DNA of 64,000 bases from Velthaea sp965214335 (GCA_965214335.1 CBDCBO010000008.1:372001-436000), one strand, 5' to 3'; positions 51,449-60,973 are shown, counted from the first letter of the stretch. The notes: generated by a model not told the origin, from the letters alone. A program made the numbers and translations.

Positions 51449-53236
51449 ATGAGCAACCAGATCGACGCGCAGCCCATCCCTTCGCCGACCCTCACGTTGA
51501 CCGCCGCCTTCGAGGGCATTGAAGGCTCGTATTCGCACGCCGTTTTGGATGCCTACGCCGTCCGGCGCGGGGTCGCATTTCGGCCGCTCGGCTGTCAAAC
51601 GTATCGCGCCGTGGTGCACTCGGTGCTGTCGGGCCGCGCCGACATCGGGCTGCTGCCGGTCGACAACGCGATCGCCGGCACGATTCGCGAAGGCTACGAC
51701 GTGCTCGCCGAGTACGAACTGGATCCGCTGGCGGAAATCACCTGGCACATGGAGCACCGCCTGTTGGGCGTCCCGGGCGCGACGCTGGCCGGCATCAAGA
51801 TGGTCGATTCGCACCCGGTCGTGCTGGCCGAGTGCGGCCGCTTTCTGGCCACCTTACGCGACGTTCGGGCCGTCCCGGTGCCCGATACCGGTGTCGCGGC
51901 CCGCGACGTCGCCGCGGCCGGCGACCCGGCCCGGGCCGCGATCGCTTCGAGCGATGCCGGTCGCCGCTATGGCCTGGTCGAACTCGCCACCACGATCTCG
52001 GATCATCCCGATAACTACAGCCGATTCCTGATGTTCCGCGCACCGAATGCGCGCGGGCTGGCCGCCGAGTTCGAGCCGGCCACCGATTACCGGGTCCGTA
52101 AGACGTCGCTGGTGTTCGCGGTCGCCGATCAGCCGGGAGCGCTCGGCCGCTGCTTGAGCGTGCTGGGCGAACACGGCCTCAACGTTTCAAAACTTGACTC
52201 GAAGTCGCGCTTGGGCGCCGAGCATCAATTTGCGTTCTACGCCGACGTCGACGGCGATATTCGCGAGGAACGCTTCGCGGCCGCGCTGCAAGCGCTGCGT
52301 GGGCTGACGTCGAGCCTGCACGTGATCGGCAGCTACGATGCGACAACGGCTCCCGCGCGCCGCCACGTGACCACCTCGGTCACGATCGACGTCGCGCCCG
52401 CCGCGACGCCCGCACCGGCAAAAAATAGTTGGAAAGTCACCCGCCGCGATCCGGCGACCACGGCCCGCGTTCGCGTCGGCAACGTCGTCATCGGCGACGG
52501 CCACTTCGTGGTTGTCGGCGGCCCCTGCAGCGTCGAGTCACGCGAACAGATTCTCGCAACGGCCGAGGCCGTGACGTCGTATGGTGCGGTCATGCTGCGC
52601 GGCGGCGTGTTCAAACCGCGCACCTCGCCGTATTCGTTCCAGGGTCTGGGCTGGGAAGGCATGGATCTGTTAGCGGAAGCCGGCCGGGCGGTCGGAGTTC
52701 CGGTCGTCAGCGAAGTGATGACGATCGATCAAGTCGAGCGCATGTCGGCGTCGGTCGATATGTTGCAGATCGGCGCGCGCAACATGCAAAACTTCGACTT
52801 GCTCAAAGCCGTCGGAAAAACGGACCGGCCGGTGCTGCTCAAACGCGGCATGGCCGCCAGCGTCGACGATCTGCTCTCGGCGGCCGAATATATTTTGTCG
52901 GAAGGCAACCCCAATGTCGTGCTGTGCGAACGCGGCATCCGGACGTTCGAAACGGCGACCCGCAACACGCTCGACCTGTCGGCGATACCGGTGTTGCGCG
53001 AACGCACCCACTTGCCGATCATGGTCGATCCGTCGCATGGCGTCGGCGTACGACGCTGGATCGTTCCGCTCTGCCGCGCGGCTAAAGCCGTCGGCGCACA
53101 CGGCTTGCTCGTCGAAGTGCACCCGAATCCGGCCGAAGCGCTCAGCGACTCCGAACAAGCGCTGACGTTCAACGATTTCGGCCGCATGATGGACGAACTC
53201 GCGCAGGTGCCGATCATGAACGATCGCGTCGGCTAA
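51449..53236 (+). CDS. prephenate dehydratase-DAHP synthase fusion
   Basis: The 595-residue two-enzyme protein. Residues about 15-195 form a PheA prephenate dehydratase (FEGIEGSYSHAV, GLLPVDNAIAGTI, DNYSRFLMF), 210-290 an ACT domain (TSLVFAVADQPGALGRCL; ESRP-type Phe-binding loop replaced by DSKSR). Residues about 330-590 are a type Ib DAHP synthase (VVGGPCSVESREQI, GVFKPRTSPYSFQG, IGARNMQNF, LKRGMAAS, VDPSHGVGVRR). It joins the first step of the shikimate pathway to the last specific step of Phe synthesis. The ACT domain offers Phe feedback on both. Leader attenuation precedes it. Confidence 0.95.
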   Translation: MSNQIDAQPIPSPTLTLTAAFEGIEGSYSHAVLDAYAVRRGVAFRPLGCQTYRAVVHSVLSGRADIGLLPVDNAIAGTIREGYDVLAEYELDPLAEITWHMEHRLLGVPGATLAGIKMVDSHPVVLAECGRFLATLRDVRAVPVPDTGVAARDVAAAGDPARAAIASSDAGRRYGLVELATTISDHPDNYSRFLMFRAPNARGLAAEFEPATDYRVRKTSLVFAVADQPGALGRCLSVLGEHGLNVSKLDSKSRLGAEHQFAFYADVDGDIREERFAAALQALRGLTSSLHVIGSYDATTAPARRHVTTSVTIDVAPAATPAPAKNSWKVTRRDPATTARVRVGNVVIGDGHFVVVGGPCSVESREQILATAEAVTSYGAVMLRGGVFKPRTSPYSFQGLGWEGMDLLAEAGRAVGVPVVSEVMTIDQVERMSASVDMLQIGARNMQNFDLLKAVGKTDRPVLLKRGMAASVDDLLSAAEYILSEGNPNVVLCERGIRTFETATRNTLDLSAIPVLRERTHLPIMVDPSHGVGVRRWIVPLCRAAKAVGAHGLLVEVHPNPAEALSDSEQALTFNDFGRMMDELAQVPIMNDRVG

Positions 53237-53247
53237 GCTACGGCGAG

Positions 53248-53724
53248 ATGAATGCAAGCGCGGAACGTCTCATCGCCGATCTCCGTCTGACGGCGCACCC
53301 CGAAGGCGGTTATTTTCGCGAAACGTTTCGCAGCGCCGAACGCGTCCACACCGGACGCGGTTTATCGCGTAGCGCGCTCACGACGATTCTCTTCCTGCTC
53401 ACCGGCGAAACGTTCTCTGCCTTCCATCGCCTGGCATCGGATGAAACGTGGCACTTCTATCGGGGTGACGAACTGACCGTCGAAATCATCGATCCGGCCG
53501 GGCGCCACGAACGCCGGGTCCTCGGCTCGGACGGGCCATGGCAAACGGCGGTCCCGGGCGGCGCGTACTTCGCCTCGCACGTTGAAAATCCAATCGGCTA
53601 CGCGCTCGTCGGCTGCGACGTCGCGCCGGGCTTCGAGTTTTCCGATTTTTTTCTGCCCTCGCGTTCGGTGCTCATCGCCGCCTATCCGCAACACGCCGCA
53701 CTAATCTTGAAACTCACGCGATAA
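53248..53724 (+). CDS. DUF985/cupin_5 family protein
   Basis: The 158-residue cupin shows LTAHPEGGYFRETFRSAE, TILFLLTGETFSAFHRLASDETWHFYRGDEL, and VGCDVAPGFEFSDFFLPSR, the cupin_5 signature. The metal-binding His in FHRLASDETWHFY are kept. Function in bacteria is not settled. It begins 11 bases after the pheA-aroF stop and may be cotranscribed. Confidence 0.93.
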   Translation: MNASAERLIADLRLTAHPEGGYFRETFRSAERVHTGRGLSRSALTTILFLLTGETFSAFHRLASDETWHFYRGDELTVEIIDPAGRHERRVLGSDGPWQTAVPGGAYFASHVENPIGYALVGCDVAPGFEFSDFFLPSRSVLIAAYPQHAALILKLTR

Positions 53725-53760
53725 GCGGCGCTCGACGAGTCGCTGAGATTCGCCCGAGCC

Positions 53761-53836
53761 GCAGCGCAACGTTCGCGCCTGAGCCGATGCAGTTCCGGAA
53801 GCTGCATCGGCCGAACGAACGTTCGCGGCGCTGCGT
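53761..53836. repeat. nested inverted repeat
   Basis: Outer arms CGCAGCGC (53761-53768) and GCGCTGCG (53829-53836) enclose inner arms CCGATGCAG (53785-53793) and CTGCATCGG (53803-53811). A direct repeat AACGTTCGCG (53769-53778, 53819-53828) lies next to the outer arms. It could fold as a cruciform or a transcript end for the cupin gene. There is no U-tract. Confidence 0.7.
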
Positions 53837-53904
53837 AGAAAAGATGAGCAGCGGTCTATCGCGGATCGACCCGCATCCCCGTGACCAAGGAAAATGAGCG
53901 CAGC

Positions 53905-56260
53905 ATGACGCGTCGCCTCCTCCTCGTCGCCGGCACCATCAGCTTTGGCACTCGGCTGTGCATGTATCTTCGGGCGTTTCACGTCGGCACCGGCGCGCTG
54001 GTCGGATCCAGCCACCTGGGGCGGCACCCTGCCCCGGGCCGGGAGCGACGTCACGATCGCAGCCGGCCGAACGATCGTGCTCGACGTCGATCCGCCGCGG
54101 CTCGGATCGTTGACCATTGAGGGGCGGCTGATCGCCGCCGAGCGCGACCTCCGGCTCGAAGCAAAGAACATCGTCGTACACGGCGCGTTTTCGATCGGCA
54201 CCGCGCACGGGCGTTTCGCGCATCGGGCCCGGATCGTGCTGGACGCGTCGGCCGACGGCGCCGGCGTGCTGCTCGTCGCGAACGGCGGGAGCGTATCGCT
54301 ATGGGGCGCGGAACGGCGCTCGTGGACTCGCCTGACACGGACGATCGAGCGCAACACACGCGACGTCGAGCTGAGCCAAAGCGTCGATTGGCAATCCGGC
54401 GATCGGATCGTGCTCGCGCCTAGCGGTTTCGACGCCAACGAGGCGGAGGAAGCGATCGTCGGCGCCACTTCCGGCGCCCGCATACGGCTCGCCGCGCCGG
54501 TGCGTTTCCGGCATTGGGGCACGGTCACGAACGCCGTCGACGAACGCGCGGAAGTCGGCCTGATCACGCACAACATCGTCGTTACGAGCGAGCCCGCTGC
54601 GGCGCGGCAAGGCATCGGCGGACAGGTGATGGCGATGCAAGGCGGCCGGCTCGATATCAACGGCGTCGAATTCGATGCCCTCGGACAGCGCGGAAAGCTG
54701 GGGCGCTATCCGCTGCACTTTCATCTTGCCGGTGATGCGCGCTCGTCGACGATCGCCGCATCGAGCATCGTGCACAGCTTCAACCGCTGCCTCACCATCC
54801 ACGGCACGAGCAATGTCACGGTCCGCGACAACGTGGCGTACGCGACGAGCGGCCATTGTTTCTTTCTCGAGGACGGCATCGAGACCGGCAACGTCATCGC
54901 CGGCAATCTCGCGCTTGCGACCGGCGGGGCAAAGCTCGCCGGCGCGATCCTCGAAAGCGACATCAACCCCGCGAGTTTTGGATCGCGAATCCGGCAAATA
55001 CGGTGGTCGATAACGTTGCCGCCGGTAGCGACGGTAACGGCTTTTGGTATAACCTCTCGCCGCATCCGACGGGTCCGTCAGCCGATGCCGGCATCTGGCC
55101 CCGCAAAACGGCACTGGGCCAGTTCAGCGGCAATGTTGCCCATAGCAATGCCGGCAACGGTCTGTTCGTCGACATCTTACGCAACCCGCCGGGCGATTAC
55201 CGAAGCACCAAATTACGATCCCGCCGTCACCGCCGACTTTACCGCGTTCACCGCCTATAAAAATCGCAAGCGCGGCGCTTGGCTGCGCGGCACGAATCTG
55301 CGCTTGAGCAACGCAGTGATTGCCGACAACAGCATCGGTGTGACGTTCGCCGGTGCCAATGCGATCTTACGCGATTCACGCATTGTCGGCACGACTCAGA
55401 ATGAAACCGGCCCGCCCAAGCTCGACGACAGCGCTTTTCCGATCCGCGGTTTCGAGTTCTACGACGGCCAAGTCGGTGTCGAGCGCACCGGCTTCGTGAA
55501 TTTTGTCGGCAACGCGGCACGGCATGCGAGCGCGCTCAGTGCTCTGCGCTTTTCACCGTTCTTTACCGATCCCACGAATTACGCGCGAGCGCTGACGTTC
55601 GATAACGCGCAAGCCGTCTATTTTGAACCACAGGCTGCGCGACGCGATAAATTAGGCGCCGACGGTTATCGCGGTTCGGTCTTTCGCGACCTCGACGGAT
55701 CGGTTACCGGAGCGGCGGGCACGTCGGTTGCCGTCGACACCCCGCTGCTGGCATCGGGCGAGTGTACCTCCCATGCGAGTTGGAACGCAATGGTGTGCGG
55801 AGCGCCGTTCGGCAGCGTGTTTGTGATCGGCGTTGGAATGGGCGCGCGAACGCCCGGTCCGGTTCGGGTTTCGCTCGTCGCGCTCAACGCGAATCTAACG
55901 CGCAAGCCGCCGATCGACCCGCTCCACTCGATGCTGCTCTTCGGCAATCCGGATCGCACCGTCGACGCGATCTTCCAAACCAACGTTCGCGCCAACCAAA
56001 CGTACAGCGTGTATTTTCGGCAGCATTTTCCCGCGCACGTTCGGGTCGGATTGCACCACTTCAACGGCGGGGATCGCGTGACGCTGATCTTCCCTCAAGC
56101 GCCGGCTGATATGATGCTCGCGAACGGCCGGGCGCGAGCGGGAACCGTACTGACCCGTCGCGCCGATGGAACGCTCGAATTGCATCTGTCGACGCAGCGT
56201 GCCGGCGGCGGCCATGGAGCCAACGTTATCGATCTGTGCACGCACGGAGCGTGCAGCTAG
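53905..56260 (+). CDS. secreted G8-domain protein (frameshifted)
   Basis: A large extracellular protein. A G8 domain (WSDPATWGGTLPRAGSDVTI, TIVLDVDPPRLGSLTIEGRLI) is followed by parallel beta-helix repeats (GQRGKLGRYPLHFHLAGDA, NRCLTIHGTSNVTVRDNVAY). This is the CEMIP/PKHD1 arrangement, associated in animals with hyaluronan handling; the bacterial substrate is unknown. Three frame changes are seen: the signal-peptide frame (MTRRLLLVAGTISF, ATG 53905) joins the G8 frame near 53950. Between about 54983 and 55200 the conserved frame (WIANPANTVVDNVAAGSDGN) is offset. One added T in the TTTT at 54976-54979 repairs the second break. Confidence 0.8.
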
Positions 56261-56297
56261 TGCTTTACGGGGCTCACGTCCGACGCCGGCGGCGACG

Positions 56298-56747
56298 TTA
56301 GGCGCCGGCCGGCGAAGCGGCCAGACCTGCGTTTCGAGCCGCCGACGCTTTGCGGTCGTTGGACGTATACGCACGATGGCAGGTCAGGCACAACGTTTCG
56401 AGGTTGTCGAGATGATGGTCGCAGGCGAGCGTGCCGTGTTTTCCGCGGCACGCGACCCGATGATTGACTTCGACGCGCTGGGTCTTCTTGGCGAGTCGCC
56501 AACTCCGCATCGCGTTCCGGTATGCCGTCGCGGTGCCGGCAGCCGCTTTGCTCGGCCGTTTGGGCGCCGCGGCTCCGCACGCCCGACAGCGATATTTATC
56601 ACGCCGCTTGGCCGCGCTGCGCGCCAGGGTCCACCAATGATTGGTCCAGAACGTGGTGGCGCAGCGGTCGCTGCACCAGGTTCGTCGCCGCGGGGGGAGC
56701 ACCGCGCCGCACCAGCTGCAGCCGCCGGCCGCCGGCCGCGCCAGCAC
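56298..56747 (-). CDS. HNH endonuclease-like zinc protein
   Basis: About 149 residues from GTG 56747. It carries CSWCG and CSDRC zinc-ligand pairs, FWTNHWWTLARSAAKRRDKYRCRACG and the HNH core VEVNHRVACRGKHG...HLDNLETLCLTCHRAYTSNDR. It is a typical nonspecific or CRISPR-free HNH nuclease fold; biological role not known. The frame is open upstream past the hemQ stop, so the start is uncertain. Confidence 0.82.
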   Translation of the reverse strand: MLARPAAGGCSWCGAVLPPRRRTWCSDRCATTFWTNHWWTLARSAAKRRDKYRCRACGAAAPKRPSKAAAGTATAYRNAMRSWRLAKKTQRVEVNHRVACRGKHGTLACDHHLDNLETLCLTCHRAYTSNDRKASAARNAGLAASPAGA

Positions 56748-56796
56748 GCAGCCGGCGAGTAGCGAGGCGCTTTTGGGCGCAGTTACGGTGATGACG

Positions 56797-57666
56797 TCAC
56801 CGCAGCGCCGGTTGCGGAGCCTCCGCGCCGCGCAGCTCCGGGACGCGCGCGCCGAGCAAGAACTCGGGTAATTGGGCGATCGAAAACTGCAGCCCGGTAT
56901 AAAACGGTCCGAACGCCGCATAGCGCGCGCTGGCCTCGTCGAAGCGCATTTCGTAGATCAGCTTCTTGAATACCAGCGGATCGTCGGCGTAGAGATCGAC
57001 GCCCCACTCCCAATCATCGAACCCGATCGAGCCCGATATCACTTGCGTCACGAGGCCATGAAAAGACCGCCCGATCTTGCCGTGATCGAGCATGAGTGCC
57101 GCGCGCTCGTCGTAGGGCAGCATGTACCAATTAACGGCTTCGCCGCGTTTTTTGTCCATCGGATAAAAGCAGACATAGCGGCGCTGCGGGATCGGCGCCC
57201 ACAGCCGGCCGGCGTTGCGCGGGTTCTGCGCTTGCGCGGCGAGCGCCGCATCGAAGGCCGCCGTCCAATCGTCGGAGTGTGGCTTCAAACCCCGGTCGCG
57301 CAACTCGGCATGGATCTTGCCCGTCGCCTCGTACAGCCCGAGTTCGAGCACCGATACATACGAGCTGAGCGGTTCGAGATAGTCGCGCAACGCAAGTTTA
57401 TCGACGCGCGTTTGCAGCGCCCCGAGTTCGTCGAACGTTCTGGCATAGTGCGTGAGCATCAAGTCGGCTTTATGACCGAGAATCTGCGCCAGACCAAAAT
57501 CGCCCGTTGGTTCGCCGGCCAGCGCCGCGAACGCATCCATCGCTTCCGACTCGATGTCGGCCTTCCGCCGGGCATCGAGCGCATCATAGCGGCGGCGGTC
57601 GAAGCGAAACATCCGGTGCAAAATCATCCAGCTGTCGAGCGATTCAGGAACGTTGGGGTGACGCAT
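56797..57666 (-). CDS. hemQ: coproheme decarboxylase (HemQ/chlorite dismutase-like)
   Basis: The 289-residue protein matches HemQ/ChdC: ADLMLTHYARTFDEL, YVSVLELGLYEAT, VCFYPMDKKRGEAVNWYMLPYDERAALM, HGKIGRSFHGLVTQVISGSIGFDDWEWGVDLYADDPL. The WYMLP Tyr is the radical site, and the HGKIGR His is the proximal haem ligand. It oxidatively decarboxylates coproheme III to haem b, the last step of the coproporphyrin-dependent pathway. That pathway is typical of Gram-positive and some other lineages. Confidence 0.93.
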   Translation of the reverse strand: MRHPNVPESLDSWMILHRMFRFDRRRYDALDARRKADIESEAMDAFAALAGEPTGDFGLAQILGHKADLMLTHYARTFDELGALQTRVDKLALRDYLEPLSSYVSVLELGLYEATGKIHAELRDRGLKPHSDDWTAAFDAALAAQAQNPRNAGRLWAPIPQRRYVCFYPMDKKRGEAVNWYMLPYDERAALMLDHGKIGRSFHGLVTQVISGSIGFDDWEWGVDLYADDPLVFKKLIYEMRFDEASARYAAFGPFYTGLQFSIAQLPEFLLGARVPELRGAEAPQPALR

Positions 57667-57693
57667 GAAAAGCCGTTTCGACAGTCGCCGGTG

Positions 57694-58671
57694 CTAAACC
57701 GGCGCCGGCGCCCGGGTCGTGCGCGCGATCTCGGCCGCAACTTCGGCTTCGAGCGCCTCCGGACGCTCGCGATATTTCGCCCACAACTGCGGCATGTGCG
57801 CGATGTCGCTAACGACCCGAGCAAGCACCGTATTCACCGGCGCGCTGATGCCGGCGGTACGCGCCGCCGCCGCCACCGCGCCATTGAGTACGTCGACTTC
57901 CGTCCGGTTCTTGGCGGCGCGCAAATCAAGCAGCAGCGACGGCGGCTTGCGCCCGCGCGCCCCCGCGATGCGATTGGACAATACCAGGCGCGCGATCGGC
58001 GCCGGCAAGCTCGCCACGCCTTGCAGCGCGCGAACCGGGTAACGCGGCAAGTCGATCGGCGCGACGCCGAGCGCCTTCATCACCGCCCGGACTTCGCGAA
58101 TCGCGCGAATCTCCAGCGCGAACACGTCTTCAAAGTGTACCAGCCGCTCGGGCAACACGTTAAGGATCGCGCACGATGCATTGGCAATCACGTTGAGCGC
58201 CAATTTCGACCACTTGAGGGCCCGATAATCGGCGGTGGCCGAAACCGGAATGCCGGTCGCGCCGAAGGCTGCCAACAGCCAATTATGCGCGCTCGTCCCG
58301 ACCGGGGCGAACACGATGCCGCCGCCGCTGGCCGCGCTGCCCCGGCCGGCCTTATCGACACCAACCGCGACCGTCAGCGCGGCCGCGACGACGTTGTCGG
58401 CACCGAAGGCGGCGGCCAGCTTCTCCTCGTTGCCGACGCCGTTTTGCGGCGTCACGATCGTCGTCGCGCTGCCCGGTCGAAGCGCGCGTCGCAGCGTCTG
58501 AATCGCGGCATCCGTCTGATACGACTTGACCGCGATAATCGCAAGATCGATGTCGACCGGCTCCACGCCGGCGCTGTCCCGCGGCGCGTAGGTAACGACG
58601 TTGCCGATCCGGCGCAACTCCTCGCCCAGATACGTTCCCACCGCGCCCGCACCGACGACGTAAACGTTCAC
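57694..58671 (-). CDS. panE: 2-dehydropantoate 2-reductase
   Basis: The 325-residue ketopantoate reductase has the NADP motif VVGAGAVGTYLGEELRR, LAIIAVKSYQTD, TPQNGVGNEE and the second-domain KLALNVIANASCAILN with Lys near 176. It makes pantoate for coenzyme A. It overlaps the dUTPase gene by ATGA and is followed by hemQ 27 bases later. Confidence 0.93.
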   Translation of the reverse strand: MNVYVVGAGAVGTYLGEELRRIGNVVTYAPRDSAGVEPVDIDLAIIAVKSYQTDAAIQTLRRALRPGSATTIVTPQNGVGNEEKLAAAFGADNVVAAALTVAVGVDKAGRGSAASGGGIVFAPVGTSAHNWLLAAFGATGIPVSATADYRALKWSKLALNVIANASCAILNVLPERLVHFEDVFALEIRAIREVRAVMKALGVAPIDLPRYPVRALQGVASLPAPIARLVLSNRIAGARGRKPPSLLLDLRAAKNRTEVDVLNGAVAAAARTAGISAPVNTVLARVVSDIAHMPQLWAKYRERPEALEAEVAAEIARTTRAPAPV

Positions 58672-59135
58672 GTTTCGCGTACTCCCGTCGAGCCGAAGCC
58701 GCCACTTCCGCGTTCGCTCGTGGCCAATTCGACAAGCTCGCTGAACGCCGCCCGCGCAACCGGAGCTACGATCATTTGCGCCACGCGGTCGTGGCGCTTG
58801 ACGGCGAACGGTTCGCGTCCGAGGTTGATCAAAAGCACGCCGACGGGCCCGCGATAATCGCTATCGATCGTCCCCGGCGTGTTGAGCAGCGTGACGCCGT
58901 GTTTGAGTGCGAGCCCGCTGCGCGGTCGTATTTGGACTTCATAGCCGGAAGGAACCTCGAGCGCAAAACCGGTCGGCACCAGCGCGCGTTCGCCCGGCAA
59001 CAGCACGATCTCGGTGTCGACCGCCGCGCACACATCGGCTCCGGCCGCGCCCGCCGTCATATACTGCGGCAGCAGCATATCCGCCGCGCCCGCCAGCCGG
59101 CGTAACCTAACGCAGACCGGCGCCGGCGGGTTCAC
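58668..59135 (-). CDS. dut: dUTP pyrophosphatase
   Basis: The 155-residue trimeric dUTPase has the five motifs: GAAGADVCAAVD, RPRSGLALKHGV, LLNTPGTIDSDYRGPVGV, KRHDRVAQMIVAP and the C-terminal RGSGGFGSTG. It converts dUTP to dUMP, keeping uracil out of DNA. It overlaps nrdR (ATGA) and panE (ATGA). Confidence 0.96.
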   Translation of the reverse strand: MNPPAPVCVRLRRLAGAADMLLPQYMTAGAAGADVCAAVDTEIVLLPGERALVPTGFALEVPSGYEVQIRPRSGLALKHGVTLLNTPGTIDSDYRGPVGVLLINLGREPFAVKRHDRVAQMIVAPVARAAFSELVELATSERGSGGFGSTGVRET

Positions 59136-59578
59136 TTCGCCAGCAATTCGGCCAGCTCGGCCTGGAAGCTCTCCACGTCGCGAAACGACCGATAGACGCT
59201 CGCGAAGCGAATGTACGCCACCGGATCGAGGCGTTTGAGCGCTTCCATCAGCTTTTCACCAACGAGCGAGGCCGGAACTTCGCTTTCGCCCCGGGCGAAA
59301 AGCTCGCGCTCGATCGCGGCGATAATGTCCTCCATCTGCGCGTCGGAGACCGGGCGCTTTTCGCACGCCCGCCGCAGTCCGGTGAGGATCTTATCGCGCG
59401 TATACTGCTCGCGCCGGCCATCTTTCTTGACCACGAACAGCCGCGGCGCTTCGATGCGTTCGTAGGTCGTGAAACGGTGTTTACACGCCAAGCACTCACG
59501 GCGCCGGCGCACGACGCTCTCATCGTCGCGGCTATCGACGACGCGCGTCTCGCTCTTACGGCAGGTCGGACACATCAT
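59132..59578 (-). CDS. nrdR: transcriptional repressor NrdR
   Basis: The 148-residue NrdR has the zinc ribbon MMCPTCRKSETRVVDSR..RRRRECLACKHRFTTYER and the ATP-cone domain VVKKDGRREQYTRDKILTGLRRACEKRPV. It senses ATP/dATP and represses ribonucleotide reductase genes. It shares an operon with dut, another nucleotide gene. A candidate NrdR box lies 26 bases upstream of its start, pointing to autoregulation. Confidence 0.97.
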   Translation of the reverse strand: MMCPTCRKSETRVVDSRDDESVVRRRRECLACKHRFTTYERIEAPRLFVVKKDGRREQYTRDKILTGLRRACEKRPVSDAQMEDIIAAIERELFARGESEVPASLVGEKLMEALKRLDPVAYIRFASVYRSFRDVESFQAELAELLAK

Positions 59579-59603
59579 ACCGGCTGCCGCGCCGGCCGGC
59601 GAT

Positions 59604-59619
59604 CCACAATATCTAGTGG
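59604..59619. promoter_or_regulatory. candidate NrdR box upstream of nrdR
   Basis: CCACAATATCTAGTGG has CCAC/GTGG arms around AATATCTA and fits the NrdR-box pattern (acaCwAtATaTwGtgt). No strong second box was seen at the expected one-to-three helical turns; only a partial CCACTAGG at about 59637. Confidence 0.55.
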
Positions 59620-59652
59620 CACCTACCGAGTATAGGCCACTAGGCCAAAAAC

Positions 59653-59673
59653 AAAAAGCCCGCCGTCACGGGC
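59653..59673 (-). terminator. Rho-independent terminator
   Basis: On the minus strand GCCCG (59673-59669) and CGGGC (59662-59658) with a TGACGG loop are followed by TTTTTG. It ends transcription of the zinc-ribbon gene 59704-59856. Confidence 0.75.
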
Positions 59674-59703
59674 GAGCTCTTCAACGGGTTGGCATGCGAT
59701 CGG

Positions 59704-59856
59704 TTATGACGAGGCGCCGATCTTGAACATCTTCGTTCCGCACTCGGGGCACTTACCTTCGGTCGCCGGCCGGCCGTTTTTCATGGTGATCTGCGTCGCG
59801 TCTTTCATCTCGCGCTTGGTCTTACATTTGACACAGTACGCTTGGGGGGCTGCCAT
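59704..59856 (-). CDS. small zinc-ribbon protein (DUF5679-like)
   Basis: The 50-residue protein has two CxxC pairs in AYCVKCKTKREMKD and GKCPECGTKMFKIG and the linker MKNGRPATEG, as in DUF5679. ATG 59856 with GGGAG about 13 bases upstream is chosen over the longer frame. It is monocistronic with its own terminator. Confidence 0.88.
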   Translation of the reverse strand: MAAPQAYCVKCKTKREMKDATQITMKNGRPATEGKCPECGTKMFKIGASS

Positions 59857-59984
59857 TCGTCTCGTTCTCCCTTTGGACCGCCTGGGTACGCCGAAGGCGG
59901 CGGCCGCAATCGCCACCCCGTATTCCCAGGCGGGAGCGCCTTTCCTGGTGCTTGCCACGAGGGATCGCCGCGTGACTAGCCGAC

Positions 59985-60860
59985 GTGAATATCGCAAACC
60001 GCCGCTTTGTGCCGCGGGCCGAACTCGATGCAATTTGCGGCCGGCGGCTCGAGTCGAGCCGCCTCGCGGGCCTCTACGTGGCCGGCAGCTACGAGTGCCT
60101 GGCCGCTCCCAGCGTGGCCATCGTCGGTACGCGGGCGCCGAGCGATGCGGGTCGCCGCTTCGCGCGCCAGTTGGCGGCAGACCTCGGCGCGACGGGCGTT
60201 TGCGTCGTTTCGGGCTTGGCGCTGGGCATCGACGGGGCGGCACACGAAGGCAGCCTGGCGGCGCAAGCGCCGACGGTCGGCGTGCTCGGCGGCGGCCACG
60301 AGCATTTCTTCCCGGCCCGCAATCGCGAGCTCGCGGCGCGCATCGTCGCGGGCGGCGGCGCGGTCGTCTCGCCCTATGCACCCGAGGTTCCGGCCCGCCC
60401 GCATCAGTTTCTGGCGCGCAACGGGGTGGTCGCAGCCCTCGTCGACGGCGTCGTAGTCGTCGAAGCCGCCGCGCGCAGCGGAGCGCTCAACACGGCGTCC
60501 TGGGCGGCCGATCGCGGCATTCCGGTGATGGCCGTGCCGGGTGACGTCGACCGGCCGAAGGTCGCGGGCTGTCTCGCGCTCATCCGCGATGGCGCGCTGC
60601 TCGTTCGCGATGCCGCCGATGTGCTCGCGCAACTGGGTCACCCGGCCGGCTATTCACCCCGCGCGACGGTCGTGCCCGACGGCGGAAGCGTACTCGGTCG
60701 CCGGATCGTGAGCCGGCTGGCGGACGGACCGCTCGCAATCGATGCGTTCATCGACGATGCCGGCTCGACGGCCGAACTGCTGGCCTGTATCGGTGAGTTA
60801 CTGCAGATGGGCATCATCGCCGAAGCCGACACGAACCAGATCCGGCTACATCGGCGTTAG
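59985..60860 (+). CDS. dprA: DNA processing protein DprA
   Basis: The 291-residue protein has the Rossmann-like DprA core: SVAIVGTRAPSDAGRRFARQL, VVSGLALGIDGAAHEGSL, GVLGGGHEHFFPARNREL, HQFLARNGVVAALVDGVVVVEAAARSGAL and PVMAVPGDVDRP. A C-terminal winged-helix-like region follows. It loads RecA on incoming single-stranded DNA. The N-terminal SAM-like region is shorter than in other DprA proteins. It starts at GTG 59985. Confidence 0.94.
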   Translation: MNIANRRFVPRAELDAICGRRLESSRLAGLYVAGSYECLAAPSVAIVGTRAPSDAGRRFARQLAADLGATGVCVVSGLALGIDGAAHEGSLAAQAPTVGVLGGGHEHFFPARNRELAARIVAGGGAVVSPYAPEVPARPHQFLARNGVVAALVDGVVVVEAAARSGALNTASWAADRGIPVMAVPGDVDRPKVAGCLALIRDGALLVRDAADVLAQLGHPAGYSPRATVVPDGGSVLGRRIVSRLADGPLAIDAFIDDAGSTAELLACIGELLQMGIIAEADTNQIRLHRR

Positions 60861-60973
60861 CAACGCGCTCGATCCCGGCGCAAAGGAACGTCCGGCGCCG
60901 ATGCAAGCCCATGCCACGCAGCTTTTGCCGCAGTCAACACACGATTTTGCCGCTCCCGGGCGAACACGCAGGC

